Below, in pieces: positions 1-8,650 of a stretch of DNA of 64,000 nucleotides. The notes below the pieces were generated by a model that had not been told where the DNA came from, made no database searches, and saw nothing but the letters and a program-made list of their open reading frames with translations. The position numbers were made by a program, and so were the translations under genes. Numbering within the stretch: the stretch's first letter is position 1; each line of letters begins with the position of its first letter. The stretch is from JAJDXW01 sp965214795 (GTDB lineage Bacteria > Pseudomonadota > Gammaproteobacteria > HK1), in NCBI GenBank assembly GCA_965214795.1, contig OZ243976.1:744001-808000 (forward strand). The letters run 5' to 3'.

Positions 1-1
1 C

Positions 2-121
2 GCGTTCGGGGGCCTCATCCTGTTCACCGTGCTCGTGATCCCGGGGGGTGCGGTCTCGCTCCTCAAGCGCTACGTACCGGGCTGGAAGGAGCCGCTGCGC
101 CGCACGGAGCACGACGAGTGA
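2..121 (+). CDS. livM: Branched-chain amino-acid ABC transporter permease, C-terminal end (partial)
   Basis: Only the last 39 codons are present, running in from before the window and ending in TGA. The visible part is a hydrophobic stretch (FGGLILFTVLVIPGG) followed by a short basic-acidic cytoplasmic tail. This fits the end of an inner-membrane LivM/LivH-type permease. Two ATPase genes of exactly this transporter class follow at once, with livG starting 70 bases later, so the assignment rests mainly on context. The residues alone would not identify the family. Confidence 0.6.
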   Translation, partial: AFGGLILFTVLVIPGGAVSLLKRYVPGWKEPLRRTEHDE

Positions 122-191
122 GGGAGAGCGGTCCGGTCCGCCCGGTGGAAATCCGCCTCCCGCAGAGCCGGACGGCGCGCGGGAGCGACGG

Positions 192-962
192 GTGAGCAAG
201 CTCCGGGCAAGCGACATCTCGATCTCGTTCGGCGGCCTCAAGGCCCTCGACTCGGTAGGAATCGAGGTAGAGCCCGGCGAGATCCGCGGCATCATCGGCC
301 CCAACGGGGCAGGCAAGACCACCCTCCTCAACGTCATCTGCGGCATCGACCCGCCCGACACCGGCACGGTGTGGCTCGATGGCGAGCCCCTGAACGGACT
401 CCGGACGAGCCAGATCGCGGGCCGAGGCATCGGGCGGACGTTCCAGACCACGAAGCTCTTCAAGGGGATGACGGTCCTCGAGAACGTCATGACCGGCCTG
501 CACGGGAAGATGCGTGCGAACCCCCTCACGGCCGCGCTCGGCTTCCGGAGCGTGCTCCGCGAGGAAGCGGAGGCGGCCCGGCGCGCCCGCGAGGTGCTCG
601 AGTTCGTGCGCATGCTGGACTTCGCCGACGAGGAAGCGACTTCGCTCTCGTTCGGACAGCAGCGGCTGGTGGAGATCGCGCGCGCCCTCGTGAGCGAACC
701 GGAGGTGCTGCTTCTCGACGAGCCCGCAGTCGGCCTCAGCCTGACGCGAGTGATCGAGGTCGACGAGCTGTTGCGCCGGATCCGGCGGGAGCGGGGAGTG
801 ACCATCTTGATGATCGAGCATGTGCTCCGCCTCGTCATGGGGGTCTGCGACCGGATCACCGTACTCAACTCGGGGCGGAAGATCGCCGACGGGACGGCGG
901 AGGAGGTCATGGCCGACCCGGAGGTCGCGGAGGCGTACCTCGGAGCGGAGCTCGATGCTTAG
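192..962 (+). CDS. livG: Branched-chain amino-acid ABC transporter ATP-binding protein LivG
   Basis: A 256-residue cytoplasmic ATPase that powers import of branched-chain amino acids or related amide/urea substrates with LivHM and LivF. Walker A (GPNGAGKT) lies at residues 36-43, the signature is LSFGQQ and Walker B is VLLLDEPAVGL. The LivG-typical GRTFQ Q-loop region is present, as is the C-terminal extension characteristic of the family. The GTG at 192 is chosen because homology starts there; the frame stays open upstream but is not LivG-like. The 3' end overlaps livF by 8 bases, which suggests translational coupling. The substrate cannot be read from the sequence. Confidence 0.9.
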   Translation: MSKLRASDISISFGGLKALDSVGIEVEPGEIRGIIGPNGAGKTTLLNVICGIDPPDTGTVWLDGEPLNGLRTSQIAGRGIGRTFQTTKLFKGMTVLENVMTGLHGKMRANPLTAALGFRSVLREEAEAARRAREVLEFVRMLDFADEEATSLSFGQQRLVEIARALVSEPEVLLLDEPAVGLSLTRVIEVDELLRRIRRERGVTILMIEHVLRLVMGVCDRITVLNSGRKIADGTAEEVMADPEVAEAYLGAELDA

Positions 963-1674
963 GGTCGAGCACCTGAGCGTCTGGTACGACGTGACGGAGG
1001 TGATCCGGGACGTGACCTTCGAGGTCGCGGAAAACGAGGTCGTGGCCCTGCTCGGCGGGAACGGCGCGGGCAAAACGACGATCCTCAATACCCTGAGCGG
1101 GCTCCTCGCACCGCGCCGCGGCTCGATCACCATCGACGGCCGTCCGGTCGAGGGGTGGCACCCGCAGGCGATCGTGAAGACGGGTGTGGTCCAGGTGCCG
1201 CAGGGGCGGTTCGTGTGGCCGGGGATGAGCGTCGAGGACAACCTCGCGCTCGGGGCGATCACCCGGCCACGGAGCGAGCGCGACGCGATCGCAGCGGACA
1301 TGGACGAGGTGTTCGACATGTTCCCGGTGCTGCGCGAACGCCGCCGCGGTTTCGCCGCGAGCCTCTCCGGCGGCGAGCAGCAGATGCTCGCGATCGGGCG
1401 GGCGCTCATGGCCCGGCCGCGCATGCTGCTCATGGACGAACCGTCGCACGGTCTCTCGCCCCTGATGGTGCGCCAGATGGTGGTCGCGATCCGGCGGCTG
1501 CACGGGCGCGGGATGACCATCCTCCTCGTCGAACAGAACGTGGGGGTGGCGGCGGCGGTCTCGAAGCTCGCCTACGTGCTCGTGAACGGGGAGATCGAGT
1601 TCTCCGCCCCCGGGGCGGAGCTCGCCGACAATCCGGACATCCTTCGGAGCTACCTCGGCGGCGGGCGGTACTGA
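955..1674 (+). CDS. livF: Branched-chain amino-acid ABC transporter ATP-binding protein LivF
   Basis: A 239-residue ATPase partner of LivG. Walker A (GGNGAGKT) is at residues 34-41, followed by the LSGGEQQ signature and a Walker B of the form MLLMDEP. The segment VQVPQGRFVWPGMSVEDNL is the LivF-type Q-loop region. The ATG at 955 lies inside the end of livG and gives a family-typical N-terminus (MLRVEHLSVWY). It is the last gene of the liv operon: the next 630 bases hold only a small mobile element and the SnoaL-like gene. Confidence 0.9.
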   Translation: MLRVEHLSVWYDVTEVIRDVTFEVAENEVVALLGGNGAGKTTILNTLSGLLAPRRGSITIDGRPVEGWHPQAIVKTGVVQVPQGRFVWPGMSVEDNLALGAITRPRSERDAIAADMDEVFDMFPVLRERRRGFAASLSGGEQQMLAIGRALMARPRMLLMDEPSHGLSPLMVRQMVVAIRRLHGRGMTILLVEQNVGVAAAVSKLAYVLVNGEIEFSAPGAELADNPDILRSYLGGGRY

Positions 1675-1837
1675 CCGCGGGGCGCGGGTCTGGCGTGGGT
1701 CTGGCGCGGGTCTACAGGTCCCGGGAGCGGGTCGGCACCGGCGGCGGAGGGAGCAACGTGGACCACGAGCCGAGCGCGCGGTTCATGAGCGAGACCACGC
1801 TGACGGCGGGTGAGGCGCCAATGTCCGCATGCAAGGC

Positions 1838-2084
1838 CTGCCCCTGCCCCACATCTCCCGGCTAGACTTCGAGTATGAATAATTCATATCAATTCAATCT
1901 CTTACAATCTATCTGCCGACAACTGCCCAAGCCGGACTCGTCGGGCCTCGGCCGCATCGGGACCGGACAGGGACTGATTTGTCATTCGATACGCCGTTCA
2001 CGGAAAAAGCAAAGGGCTGGAAAACAATGACTTCCATGATGCGCCATGCATGAAGCCCAGCGAGCGGATGTGGGGCACGGACAG
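1838..2084. mobile_element. MITE-like element, family 1, copy A (8-bp target duplication)
   Basis: A 247-bp non-coding element. The left end reads CTGCCCCTGCCCCACATC and the right end, reverse-complemented, reads CTGTCCGTGCCCCACATC (16 of 18 match); weaker similarity runs on for about 15 more bases. The perfect 8-bp direct repeat TGCAAGGC flanks it at 1830-1837 and 2085-2092, as a target-site duplication would. A second copy in inverted orientation lies at 37001-37255, with about 80% or more identity over most of the interior. No transposase is encoded, so it would need one in trans. The rest of 1675-2304 holds nothing else I recognise. Confidence 0.8.
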
Positions 2085-2304
2085 TGCAAGGCGGCGCGGT
2101 TGGCGGGCGAGGCACGGCTGATGGCCGGCGGAGCCGAGTGGATTGCCGGACACGCGGCATCGCCGAGCGGGCGTTGCCGGCCGTCCCGGTAGAATCCGGA
2201 ATGCGGAGGCGCTCGGCCGGACAGCACGCGCGAGCGAGCGAGTGCCGACGGGGGTGCGCCCGGAGCTTCGGCCGTGGACCGTGCCGCACGAGGGGAGAAT
2301 TTCG

Positions 2305-2757
2305 ATGACGGATTCGGGCAGCGGCTCGACCCGGGTTTCCGCCGGGGCCTACACCGCGATCCAGAACCTTTACGCCCGCTACAACTGGTGCAGCGACGCG
2401 GGCGACGCCGAGGGCTACGCGGGGTGCTTCACCGAGGACGGCGAGCTCTCCCTTCCCGGGATCGGGCTGCACATCCGGGGCCGAGAGGACCTCCGCGAGT
2501 TCAAGCGCCAGGACAAGGCCCGGCGCGGGGACCGGATCCGCCGCCACTGGAACAGCGGCCTCTGGCTCGAGGCCGTTGACGAGCGCACCATGCGGGGGCG
2601 ATGCTATCTCCACGGTTATGACGGGACCCCCGGGGAGGCGCCGGTGCTGAACGACATCGGGGTCTACGACGACACGATCGTCTGCCGAGACGGGGAATGG
2701 CGGTTCGCAAGGCGGGTGATCACCATGGACCACAGCACGTTCCGGCCGCCCTCCTGA
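2305..2757 (+). CDS. SnoaL/NTF2-like domain protein
   Basis: A 150-residue cytoplasmic protein with the cone-shaped alpha+beta fold pattern of SnoaL-like and ring-hydroxylating dioxygenase small-subunit relatives. The N-terminal helix has the pattern AIQNLYARYNWCSDAGD, followed by YAGCFTEDGELSLPG and a strand-rich C-terminal half. Such proteins bind small hydrophobic ligands or act as isomerases, dehydratases or enzyme subunits; nothing here fixes the role. The ATG at 2305 follows an AGGGGAGA ribosome-binding site. The open frame continues upstream into non-family sequence. It stands alone, downstream of the MITE-like element. Confidence 0.7.
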   Translation: MTDSGSGSTRVSAGAYTAIQNLYARYNWCSDAGDAEGYAGCFTEDGELSLPGIGLHIRGREDLREFKRQDKARRGDRIRRHWNSGLWLEAVDERTMRGRCYLHGYDGTPGEAPVLNDIGVYDDTIVCRDGEWRFARRVITMDHSTFRPPS

Positions 2758-3098
2758 CGGGACTTCCGTCCATGACCCGGCGAAGGGGAGCGGACCGCGC
2801 GGAGCCTGCGCCGCCCGGCGCGGTGCGAGGTCGAGGTGAAGGCGATCAGGTTACGGATGTCAATCCCTTCCCGATCGCAGGGTCATCCCACGCTGCGGTT
2901 CCGGATGGGGTTCCGGACGGAAACGAGGGGCCGCGATGGCGCTCGCCGCGCGCGACCGGGCCGATCGGCCGCATCCACGCGGCCCGCAGGACCCCCCGAG
3001 GGCACGAATGAGGGCGCTCCGGCCAACCCGGTGCGGATGACCGGCCAGCGTGGGAGAGTCCTGTCCCGGTCGCGAGCGGCATTACAAGGAGCGCAACT
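2758..3098. other. Intergenic region, no feature seen
   Basis: This stretch between the SnoaL-like gene and the amidase gene is GC-rich and has short open frames in several phases, but none has a family-like sequence. An AAGGAG ribosome-binding site for the amidase lies at its 3' end. No repeat, RNA gene or terminator was recognised. Confidence 0.5.
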
Positions 3099-4616
3099 TT
3101 GAACCAGGGCCACGACCAGGATCGGAATCAGGACATTACGGGCTGTTCCGCCACGCGCATCGCGCGGGAGGTCGCGGGGCGCACGGTGAGCGCCCGCGAA
3201 GTCGCGGAGGCGATGCTCGCCCGGGTCGAGGCCCTCAACCCGACCCTGAACGCCATCTGCACCCTGAACGACGCGGCGATCGACGAGGCGGACGCGATCG
3301 ACCGGCGGCTCGCGGGCGGGGCGGCCCCGCGGCCGCTCGAAGGGGTGCCGCTCGTCGTCAAGGACAACATCCTGACGCGCGGCATCCGCACCACCTTCGG
3401 CTCGAAGATCCTCGAGCACGACGTCCCGAAGGAAGACTCCCTCTGCGTCGAGCGGCTGCGGGGCGCGGGCGCGGTCGTGCTCGGCAAGGCCAACACCCCC
3501 GAGTTCGCCCACGACGTGAACACCACGAATCCCGTCTTCGGGACCACTCGCAATCCCTGGGACGTGAACCGCACCGCGGGAGGGTCGAGCGGGGGAACCG
3601 CGTCGGCGGTCGCGGGGCGTCTCGCCCCCGCGGGGCTCGGCACGGACCTCGGGGGCTCGATCCGCATCCCGTCTTCCTTCAATGGCCTCGTGGGGCTCCG
3701 CCCTGCTCCGGGACGTGTGGCGTTCTACCCGACCGAGTTCGGCTGGGACACCCTGGTCGCGCACGTCCAGGGGCCGATGGCGCGGACGGTGGAGGACGTC
3801 GGCCTGTTGCTCGCGGTGCTCTCGGGTCCGGACGACCGCGATCCGATGTCGCTGCCGGAGCAGGGGCTCGACTTCGCGGCCGCCGCCCGGAGGCCGGCCG
3901 ACCCCGCGGGCCACCTTGCCGGGACGCGGCTCGCCCTCAGTATCGACCTCGGCGGGCTCGTTCCGGTGGAGCCCGAGACCGAAGCGCTCGTCCGGGGGGC
4001 GACGCGCGCCCTCGAGGCCCTCGGCTGCGAGGTGAGCGAGACGTTCTTCGACAATTCGAGCCTTGCCGAGATCATCTTCGGAACGCGCGGCTTCGGGATG
4101 ATCGCGCGTTACACCGAGCGCTACGAACGTCACCGAGACGTGATGACCCCGCCGCTAATCAACCAGATCGAGGCGGCCCGGGACGTGGACGTACAGGCGG
4201 TCGCGAAGGCCGAGCGCCTGCGCACGGAGTACTGGCATCGGGTGCGGGCACTCCTCGAGCGGCACGACTTCATCATCACCCCGGCCGTCGGAACCCCCGC
4301 GTTCCGCCTCGACCGGCCCCTTCCCGACGAGGTCGGGGGCCGCAAGGTCGAGCGCTACTACGACATCTTCCTCACCGCGTACACGTTCTCGGTGACCGGG
4401 CTCCCCGCGATGTCGATCCCCTGCGGCTTCACGAGCGAGGGCCTCCCCGTCGGCCTCCAGGTCGTCGGGCCGCGGCTCCGCGAAGACCTGCTGCTTGCGT
4501 TCGCGGCCGCGTTCGCAGCCGCCCACCCCGAGCACTACCGGGTCCCGGATGTGGACCTCGCGGCGGTGTGGCCCGTCGCGGACGCGTTCTCGAGCCCGGG
4601 CCTCGTGGTGCGCTAG
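3099..4616 (+). CDS. Amidase (amidase signature family)
   Basis: A 505-residue amidase of the GatA/FAAH signature family, hydrolysing a carbon-nitrogen amide bond; the substrate is unknown. The Ser-cisSer-Lys triad is readable: Lys88 in VPLVVKDN, Ser163 in GGSSGG and Ser187 in TDLGGSIRIP, spaced 75 and 24 residues apart as in the family. The start is TTG at 3099, preceded by AAGGAG. No gatB or gatC is adjacent, so it is more likely a stand-alone amidase than the tRNA-amidotransferase subunit. The eight-gene accessory operon begins only about 46 bases after its stop, so this marks the left edge of the inserted region. Confidence 0.88.
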   Translation: MNQGHDQDRNQDITGCSATRIAREVAGRTVSAREVAEAMLARVEALNPTLNAICTLNDAAIDEADAIDRRLAGGAAPRPLEGVPLVVKDNILTRGIRTTFGSKILEHDVPKEDSLCVERLRGAGAVVLGKANTPEFAHDVNTTNPVFGTTRNPWDVNRTAGGSSGGTASAVAGRLAPAGLGTDLGGSIRIPSSFNGLVGLRPAPGRVAFYPTEFGWDTLVAHVQGPMARTVEDVGLLLAVLSGPDDRDPMSLPEQGLDFAAAARRPADPAGHLAGTRLALSIDLGGLVPVEPETEALVRGATRALEALGCEVSETFFDNSSLAEIIFGTRGFGMIARYTERYERHRDVMTPPLINQIEAARDVDVQAVAKAERLRTEYWHRVRALLERHDFIITPAVGTPAFRLDRPLPDEVGGRKVERYYDIFLTAYTFSVTGLPAMSIPCGFTSEGLPVGLQVVGPRLREDLLLAFAAAFAAAHPEHYRVPDVDLAAVWPVADAFSSPGLVVR

Positions 4617-4662
4617 GATAGACTACCGCCAACCGGTTCCACGCCACAACGGACTTGAGCTT

Positions 4663-5697
4663 GTGGAAAGCACATACCGCTCAATACCAACCGACCAGAT
4701 TGCCTTTGATGAGGGGAATCCAAGAATCAAGGTCGCCTTAGAGAAGTACGGCGACAGGCTCGACGACCAGCGAATCCGCTTCGCCCTGCAAACTGCCACC
4801 GAGGGCTCCTCCAGTGCGTCGTCGTACCGATCCCTGAAGGACTCCATCAGAGCCTCCAGAGGCATCTCCGTCCCCTTAGTCGTATGGCCCGACGGTAATC
4901 GATTCGTCTGCGTCGACGGCAACACCCGACTGGCCATATACAACGAGCTTCATGACGAGAGTGCGCCCGGCGACTGGACCGCCATCAACTGTCTTGTCCT
5001 CGACAATCCCACCCAGCGCGACATCGAAACGATCCGGGTCACGGCTCACCTAGTGGGCGCACGCGAGTGGCCCGCGTATGAGAAGGCCCGCTACCTTCAC
5101 TACCTTCGCAATGTCGAATTTATGGACTACGACGAACTAATCGCGCGTTGCGGGGGCAACAAGACGACAATCACGCAGCAGATCGACGCGTTCCATGATA
5201 TGAACGAGTTCTACCGTGATGTTAACACCGATGATGCCTTCAAGGTCGACCGCTTCAGCGGCTTCGTCGAGCTGCAGAAAGCGGGTATCAAGAAGTCCAT
5301 CTTCAGTTCGGGCTTCGATCTGCACGACTTCGGTCGATGGATACGCGACGGGCAGATCTACCGGCTGGCCGACGTCAGAAAGCTACCCCGTGTACTCTCC
5401 GACGAAGAAGCCAAGGCCACCTTCGTCGCGGGCGGTGTCCGGTCAATTGAAGGCGCCATCGACATCGCCGAAGCCAACCGCCGAAGAGATGTTCACCCCT
5501 CGCCGCTCGAAACCTCCGTCGCGAACGCGAGCATGACCACCTTGGCCGAGGCCCTGCTCCACAGAATCAAGTCCCTCCCGCGCCAGGACTACGTTGCCCT
5601 CCGTGACCGGCAGTATGAAACTGCCGACCAGGACGTGGATGTTCTGAGCGACCTCGCCGAACACCTCCACGATCTGCTCCGAGATGTCTCAAAGTGA
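4663..5697 (+). CDS. ParB/Srx-type N-terminal domain protein, first of two in operon
   Basis: About 344 residues. The N-terminal third is ParB/Srx-like: STYRSIPTDQIAFDEGNPR, then SLKDSIRASRGISVPLVV and the motif VCVDGNTRLAIY, which replaces the classic GERR box of plasmid ParB. Such domains bind DNA and can hydrolyse or bind nucleotides. The rest is helical with no further recognised domain. It resembles the product at 7620-8627 in domain order (GNTRL versus GNSRL), so the two are probably paralogues. The GTG at 4663 is the first plausible start and has only a weak ribosome-binding site, so the start is uncertain. The 3' end overlaps the next gene by 14 bases. Confidence 0.7.
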   Translation: MESTYRSIPTDQIAFDEGNPRIKVALEKYGDRLDDQRIRFALQTATEGSSSASSYRSLKDSIRASRGISVPLVVWPDGNRFVCVDGNTRLAIYNELHDESAPGDWTAINCLVLDNPTQRDIETIRVTAHLVGAREWPAYEKARYLHYLRNVEFMDYDELIARCGGNKTTITQQIDAFHDMNEFYRDVNTDDAFKVDRFSGFVELQKAGIKKSIFSSGFDLHDFGRWIRDGQIYRLADVRKLPRVLSDEEAKATFVAGGVRSIEGAIDIAEANRRRDVHPSPLETSVANASMTTLAEALLHRIKSLPRQDYVALRDRQYETADQDVDVLSDLAEHLHDLLRDVSK

Positions 5698-6136
5698 CGC
5701 GCATCGCGAACTTGTTCTTGCCGCCGCGCTCGCCATACGGCAACGCCACCCAAACGTCTTGGTACGCGCGGACCTTCAAGAGTCCCCCGGCGACCCCGTT
5801 CCGCCTCTCATCGGCGGCTACCGGCCCGACATCATCGCGCGCAGCACACGCGCGTGTTCCAACCTTCTCATCGCCGAAGCCAAGACCGACCGCGACATTG
5901 ACAACCGGCACACCCTCGATCAAATCAGCGCCTTCATCGACCATCTCGACACGCTGCCACACGGTGTCGGCACCTTCATTCTGGCGGTGGACGGGCACGT
6001 CGCCGATCTCGCGAGGACAGTTCTTCGATTTGCCTGCCGCCAGCGCGTATCTTCCCGGCTTCGCGTCAATCTCTTCGACGGTCTTGACTTCTGGATTCTA
6101 GGTCCGGTGGGAGCCCCGCAGTGGCGTTTGTTCTGA
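5684..6136 (+). CDS. Small PD-(D/E)XK-like nuclease
   Basis: A 150-residue protein with the core of a PD-(D/E)XK nuclease: Asp49 in GYRPDII, then a hydrophobic strand leading to Glu65-Ala-Lys67 (LLIAEAKT). That gives the D...ExK pattern for metal-dependent phosphodiester cleavage. There is no fused DNA-binding domain; in this operon the neighbouring ParB-like proteins or the helicase could supply targeting (inference). The ATG at 5684 lies inside the preceding gene, and its own 3' end overlaps the helicase gene by 16 bases, so expression is probably coupled. The exact nuclease subfamily is not recognised. Confidence 0.65.
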   Translation: MSQSDAHRELVLAAALAIRQRHPNVLVRADLQESPGDPVPPLIGGYRPDIIARSTRACSNLLIAEAKTDRDIDNRHTLDQISAFIDHLDTLPHGVGTFILAVDGHVADLARTVLRFACRQRVSSRLRVNLFDGLDFWILGPVGAPQWRLF

Positions 6137-7623
6137 GACGTCCGCCCGAATTCGTGCCGAAGCACACGGCGTTCCCCTACCAGCTCGACGCCATAAGGGC
6201 CGTCAAGGATCTTCCCTATGCTGCCATCTTCCACGAACAGGGGCTCGGAAAGACCAAGATCGCTATCGACCTCGCCCTGATCTGGCTGCAGACCGACGCC
6301 GTCGACACTGTGCTCATCGTCACCAAGAAATCCCTCGTCAAGAACTGGCAAGACGAGACCGCGATGCACTGCCACGTCACACCTCACGTCCTTTCCGGTA
6401 GCCGCCGTCAAAACAGCGTTTCCCTCAACTCCCCGGTTCTCCTCTACGTCACGAACTACGAAGTCATCGCCTCGAACGGGGCCATCATCAAGCTGTTCCT
6501 CCAGACCTGCCGGGTCGGCTGCATCCTCGACGAGAGTCAGAAAATCAAGAACCCCGAAGCGGCGATCACCCGCGTATTTCACGAAATTTCAACGGCCTTC
6601 GAGCGACGCATCATCATGACGGGGACACCCGCCGCGAATCGACCCTACGACATCTGGGCACAGATCAAGTTTCTCGATGGCGGCGAAGCCCTAGGCCGCA
6701 CGTTTGAAGCATTCAAGCACCAGACAGACTTACCCGCGCAATCCGCCGACATCGCCGACTACGCCGGGCGGCTCGTCACGATCCATAAGCGTATTGCCAG
6801 GTTCACAGTTCGCGAGACGAAAGAGACTGCTGAACTCCGCCTCCCGCAGAAGACGATCGCCGCCCACCACGTCGAGCTTCCCGCTTGGCAAATGGCCAAG
6901 TACACCGCTTACCGTGACGAACTTGCCTACGAGTTCGAGCTTAACGGCGCTATGGAAACCGACATCGTCGACAGCATCCTCAAGCGCCTCCTCCGACTGG
7001 TCCAGTGCGCGTCAAACCCCGCCCTCATCGACGGCCGATACGAGCACGAGCCGGGGAAATACCCACTCCTCGTCGACATGTGCCGCGAGTTCACCATCGA
7101 CTCCAAGCTCATCGTGTGGACCGGATTCGTCGACAACGTGGATTGGCTCGCCAACAGCCTCGCCGAGTTCGATACCGTCCGCATGCACGGCAACCTGCCG
7201 ATGCACGAGCGGAATCGGGCCGTCGAGTCCTTCACCCGATCCACCAGCAGGATCCTCGTTGCGACGCCAGGTGCCGCCAAGGAGGGCCTCACGCTAACCA
7301 CGGCCAACCACGCCATCTTCTACGACCGCAGCTTCAGCCTCGACGACTACCTCCAGGCCCAAGACCGAATTCACCGCATCTCCCAGACCCGTGAGTGCTA
7401 CATTCACAACCTCATCGCCAGCGACACCGTCGACGAATGGATCGATGTCCTCCTTGCCGCCAAGTACCGCGCAGCACAGTTGGCACAGGGGGACATCGAC
7501 ACCGCAGCGTTCCGCGACTTGTTCCGCGCCGACGTATCCCAAGTCCTCAGAGCAGTACTCTTCCCTGACGTCCCGCCGCCCGCATACCACGCTCCGGACC
7601 ATCCCAAGACCACAGACCGATGA
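6121..7623 (+). CDS. SNF2-family DEAD-like helicase/translocase
   Basis: A compact 500-residue superfamily 2 ATPase. Motif I is HEQGLGKTK at residues 38-46 and motif Ia is TVLIVTKKSLVKNW. Motif II is ILDESQKIKN (a DESQ variant of DEAH) and motif III is MTGTPAANRP. The C-terminal lobe has ILVATPGAAKEGLTLT (motif V) and YLQAQDRIHRISQ (motif VI, arginine finger). This is the SNF2/RapA type that moves along double-stranded DNA rather than unwinding it. No accessory domain is visible, so specificity probably comes from partners. It overlaps the nuclease gene upstream by 16 bases and the second ParB-like gene by 4. Confidence 0.88.
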   Translation: MAFVLRRPPEFVPKHTAFPYQLDAIRAVKDLPYAAIFHEQGLGKTKIAIDLALIWLQTDAVDTVLIVTKKSLVKNWQDETAMHCHVTPHVLSGSRRQNSVSLNSPVLLYVTNYEVIASNGAIIKLFLQTCRVGCILDESQKIKNPEAAITRVFHEISTAFERRIIMTGTPAANRPYDIWAQIKFLDGGEALGRTFEAFKHQTDLPAQSADIADYAGRLVTIHKRIARFTVRETKETAELRLPQKTIAAHHVELPAWQMAKYTAYRDELAYEFELNGAMETDIVDSILKRLLRLVQCASNPALIDGRYEHEPGKYPLLVDMCREFTIDSKLIVWTGFVDNVDWLANSLAEFDTVRMHGNLPMHERNRAVESFTRSTSRILVATPGAAKEGLTLTTANHAIFYDRSFSLDDYLQAQDRIHRISQTRECYIHNLIASDTVDEWIDVLLAAKYRAAQLAQGDIDTAAFRDLFRADVSQVLRAVLFPDVPPPAYHAPDHPKTTDR

Positions 7624-8627
7624 ACCCCGACGAGACGACCATCGCGATCATGGGACAACACGTCCCCGCCCGTCACGAGCAGATACCCATCGATCAGCTC
7701 AACTTCCTCCCTGACAATCCACGCGTGTATGCCGCAATTCGCGAAATGCCGGACTTCGCCGACCTCACCACCAAGGAGAAGCAAGTTCGCATCTACGAGC
7801 GCCTGCTTCAGGAGTCGAGCGTCAGAAACCTCATCCCTGAGATCCGCCGAGACGGTGGACTTCAGGAGCCCATCATCGTCCGGCACGACACTTGGCAGGT
7901 CATCGAAGGTAACTCTCGGCTCGCAGCCTACCGCAAGCTGAAGGATGACACCGACGAGGATCGATGGGACTCCATACGCTGCCTCGTTGTATCCACGCTC
8001 ACCGACGATCAGCAGACCCGGCTCCTCGGTCAGGCCCACCTGCACGGGAGAACGGATTGGTCCCCGTACGCCAAGGCCCTCTTCTGCTTTCGCTGGATCG
8101 AGGAGGACCACAAGGACATCTCCACGTTGGCAAAGCTTTCCGGCTTCCCCGCCGCCGAGATCAAGAAAAACGTCCGGATCGTCCAGCTGATGACGGAGAA
8201 CAACGACGGCAAGCTGTCGCATTTCAGCTACTACAACGTGCTGGTTCGCAACAGAGCCATTTCCTCGGCTATAGCGGAAAGCCCCGACCTCCAGAAGACC
8301 TTGTTCACCCAGATCAAGGCCGAAAACTTCACCGCTCAGGAAATGCGCGAACACCTCCCAAAGGTCATTGCCAAGCCTAAAGTTCTGCGCAAATACGAAA
8401 AGGGAGACGTCACCCTTGACGATGCCTTCGACCGGGCGAAGATCAGCGGGACCGAACATCGTCTCAAGAAGGTGCGTGATGGATTGGACGACATCGAACG
8501 ACCCGACATCAATCATCTGGAACATAACGAATTCAAGGCCGTGCAGCAGGTTTTCAGGCAGATTCGTCGGCATCTAAAGCGCATCGGCGACATGATCAAT
8601 GCGCGAACTGACGCCATGAAGGACTGA
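7620..8627 (+). CDS. ParB/Srx-type N-terminal domain protein, second of two in operon
   Basis: 335 residues. The ParB/Srx-like part covers roughly residues 18-150: EQIPIDQLNFLPDNPR, then GLQEPIIVRHDTWQVIEGNSRLAAY. After that come helices that may form an HTH-like region (STLAKLSGFPAAEIKKNVRIVQ) and a charged C-terminal helix. The ATG overlaps the helicase stop codon (ATGA), indicating coupled translation. It is paralogous to the product at 4663-5697, but only this copy carries an insert before the strand that leads to the GNSRL motif. The role could be DNA-site recognition or loading of the helicase; the sequence shows neither directly. Confidence 0.75.
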   Translation: MNPDETTIAIMGQHVPARHEQIPIDQLNFLPDNPRVYAAIREMPDFADLTTKEKQVRIYERLLQESSVRNLIPEIRRDGGLQEPIIVRHDTWQVIEGNSRLAAYRKLKDDTDEDRWDSIRCLVVSTLTDDQQTRLLGQAHLHGRTDWSPYAKALFCFRWIEEDHKDISTLAKLSGFPAAEIKKNVRIVQLMTENNDGKLSHFSYYNVLVRNRAISSAIAESPDLQKTLFTQIKAENFTAQEMREHLPKVIAKPKVLRKYEKGDVTLDDAFDRAKISGTEHRLKKVRDGLDDIERPDINHLEHNEFKAVQQVFRQIRRHLKRIGDMINARTDAMKD

Positions 8628-8650
8628 CGAACCCGGATCCTCGCCGAACC

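Noticed and set aside
63..1520. A 485-residue minus-strand open frame opposite livG/livF
   Set aside because: High-GC DNA gives long antisense frames; the plus-strand ABC ATPases are unmistakable and this frame has no family pattern.
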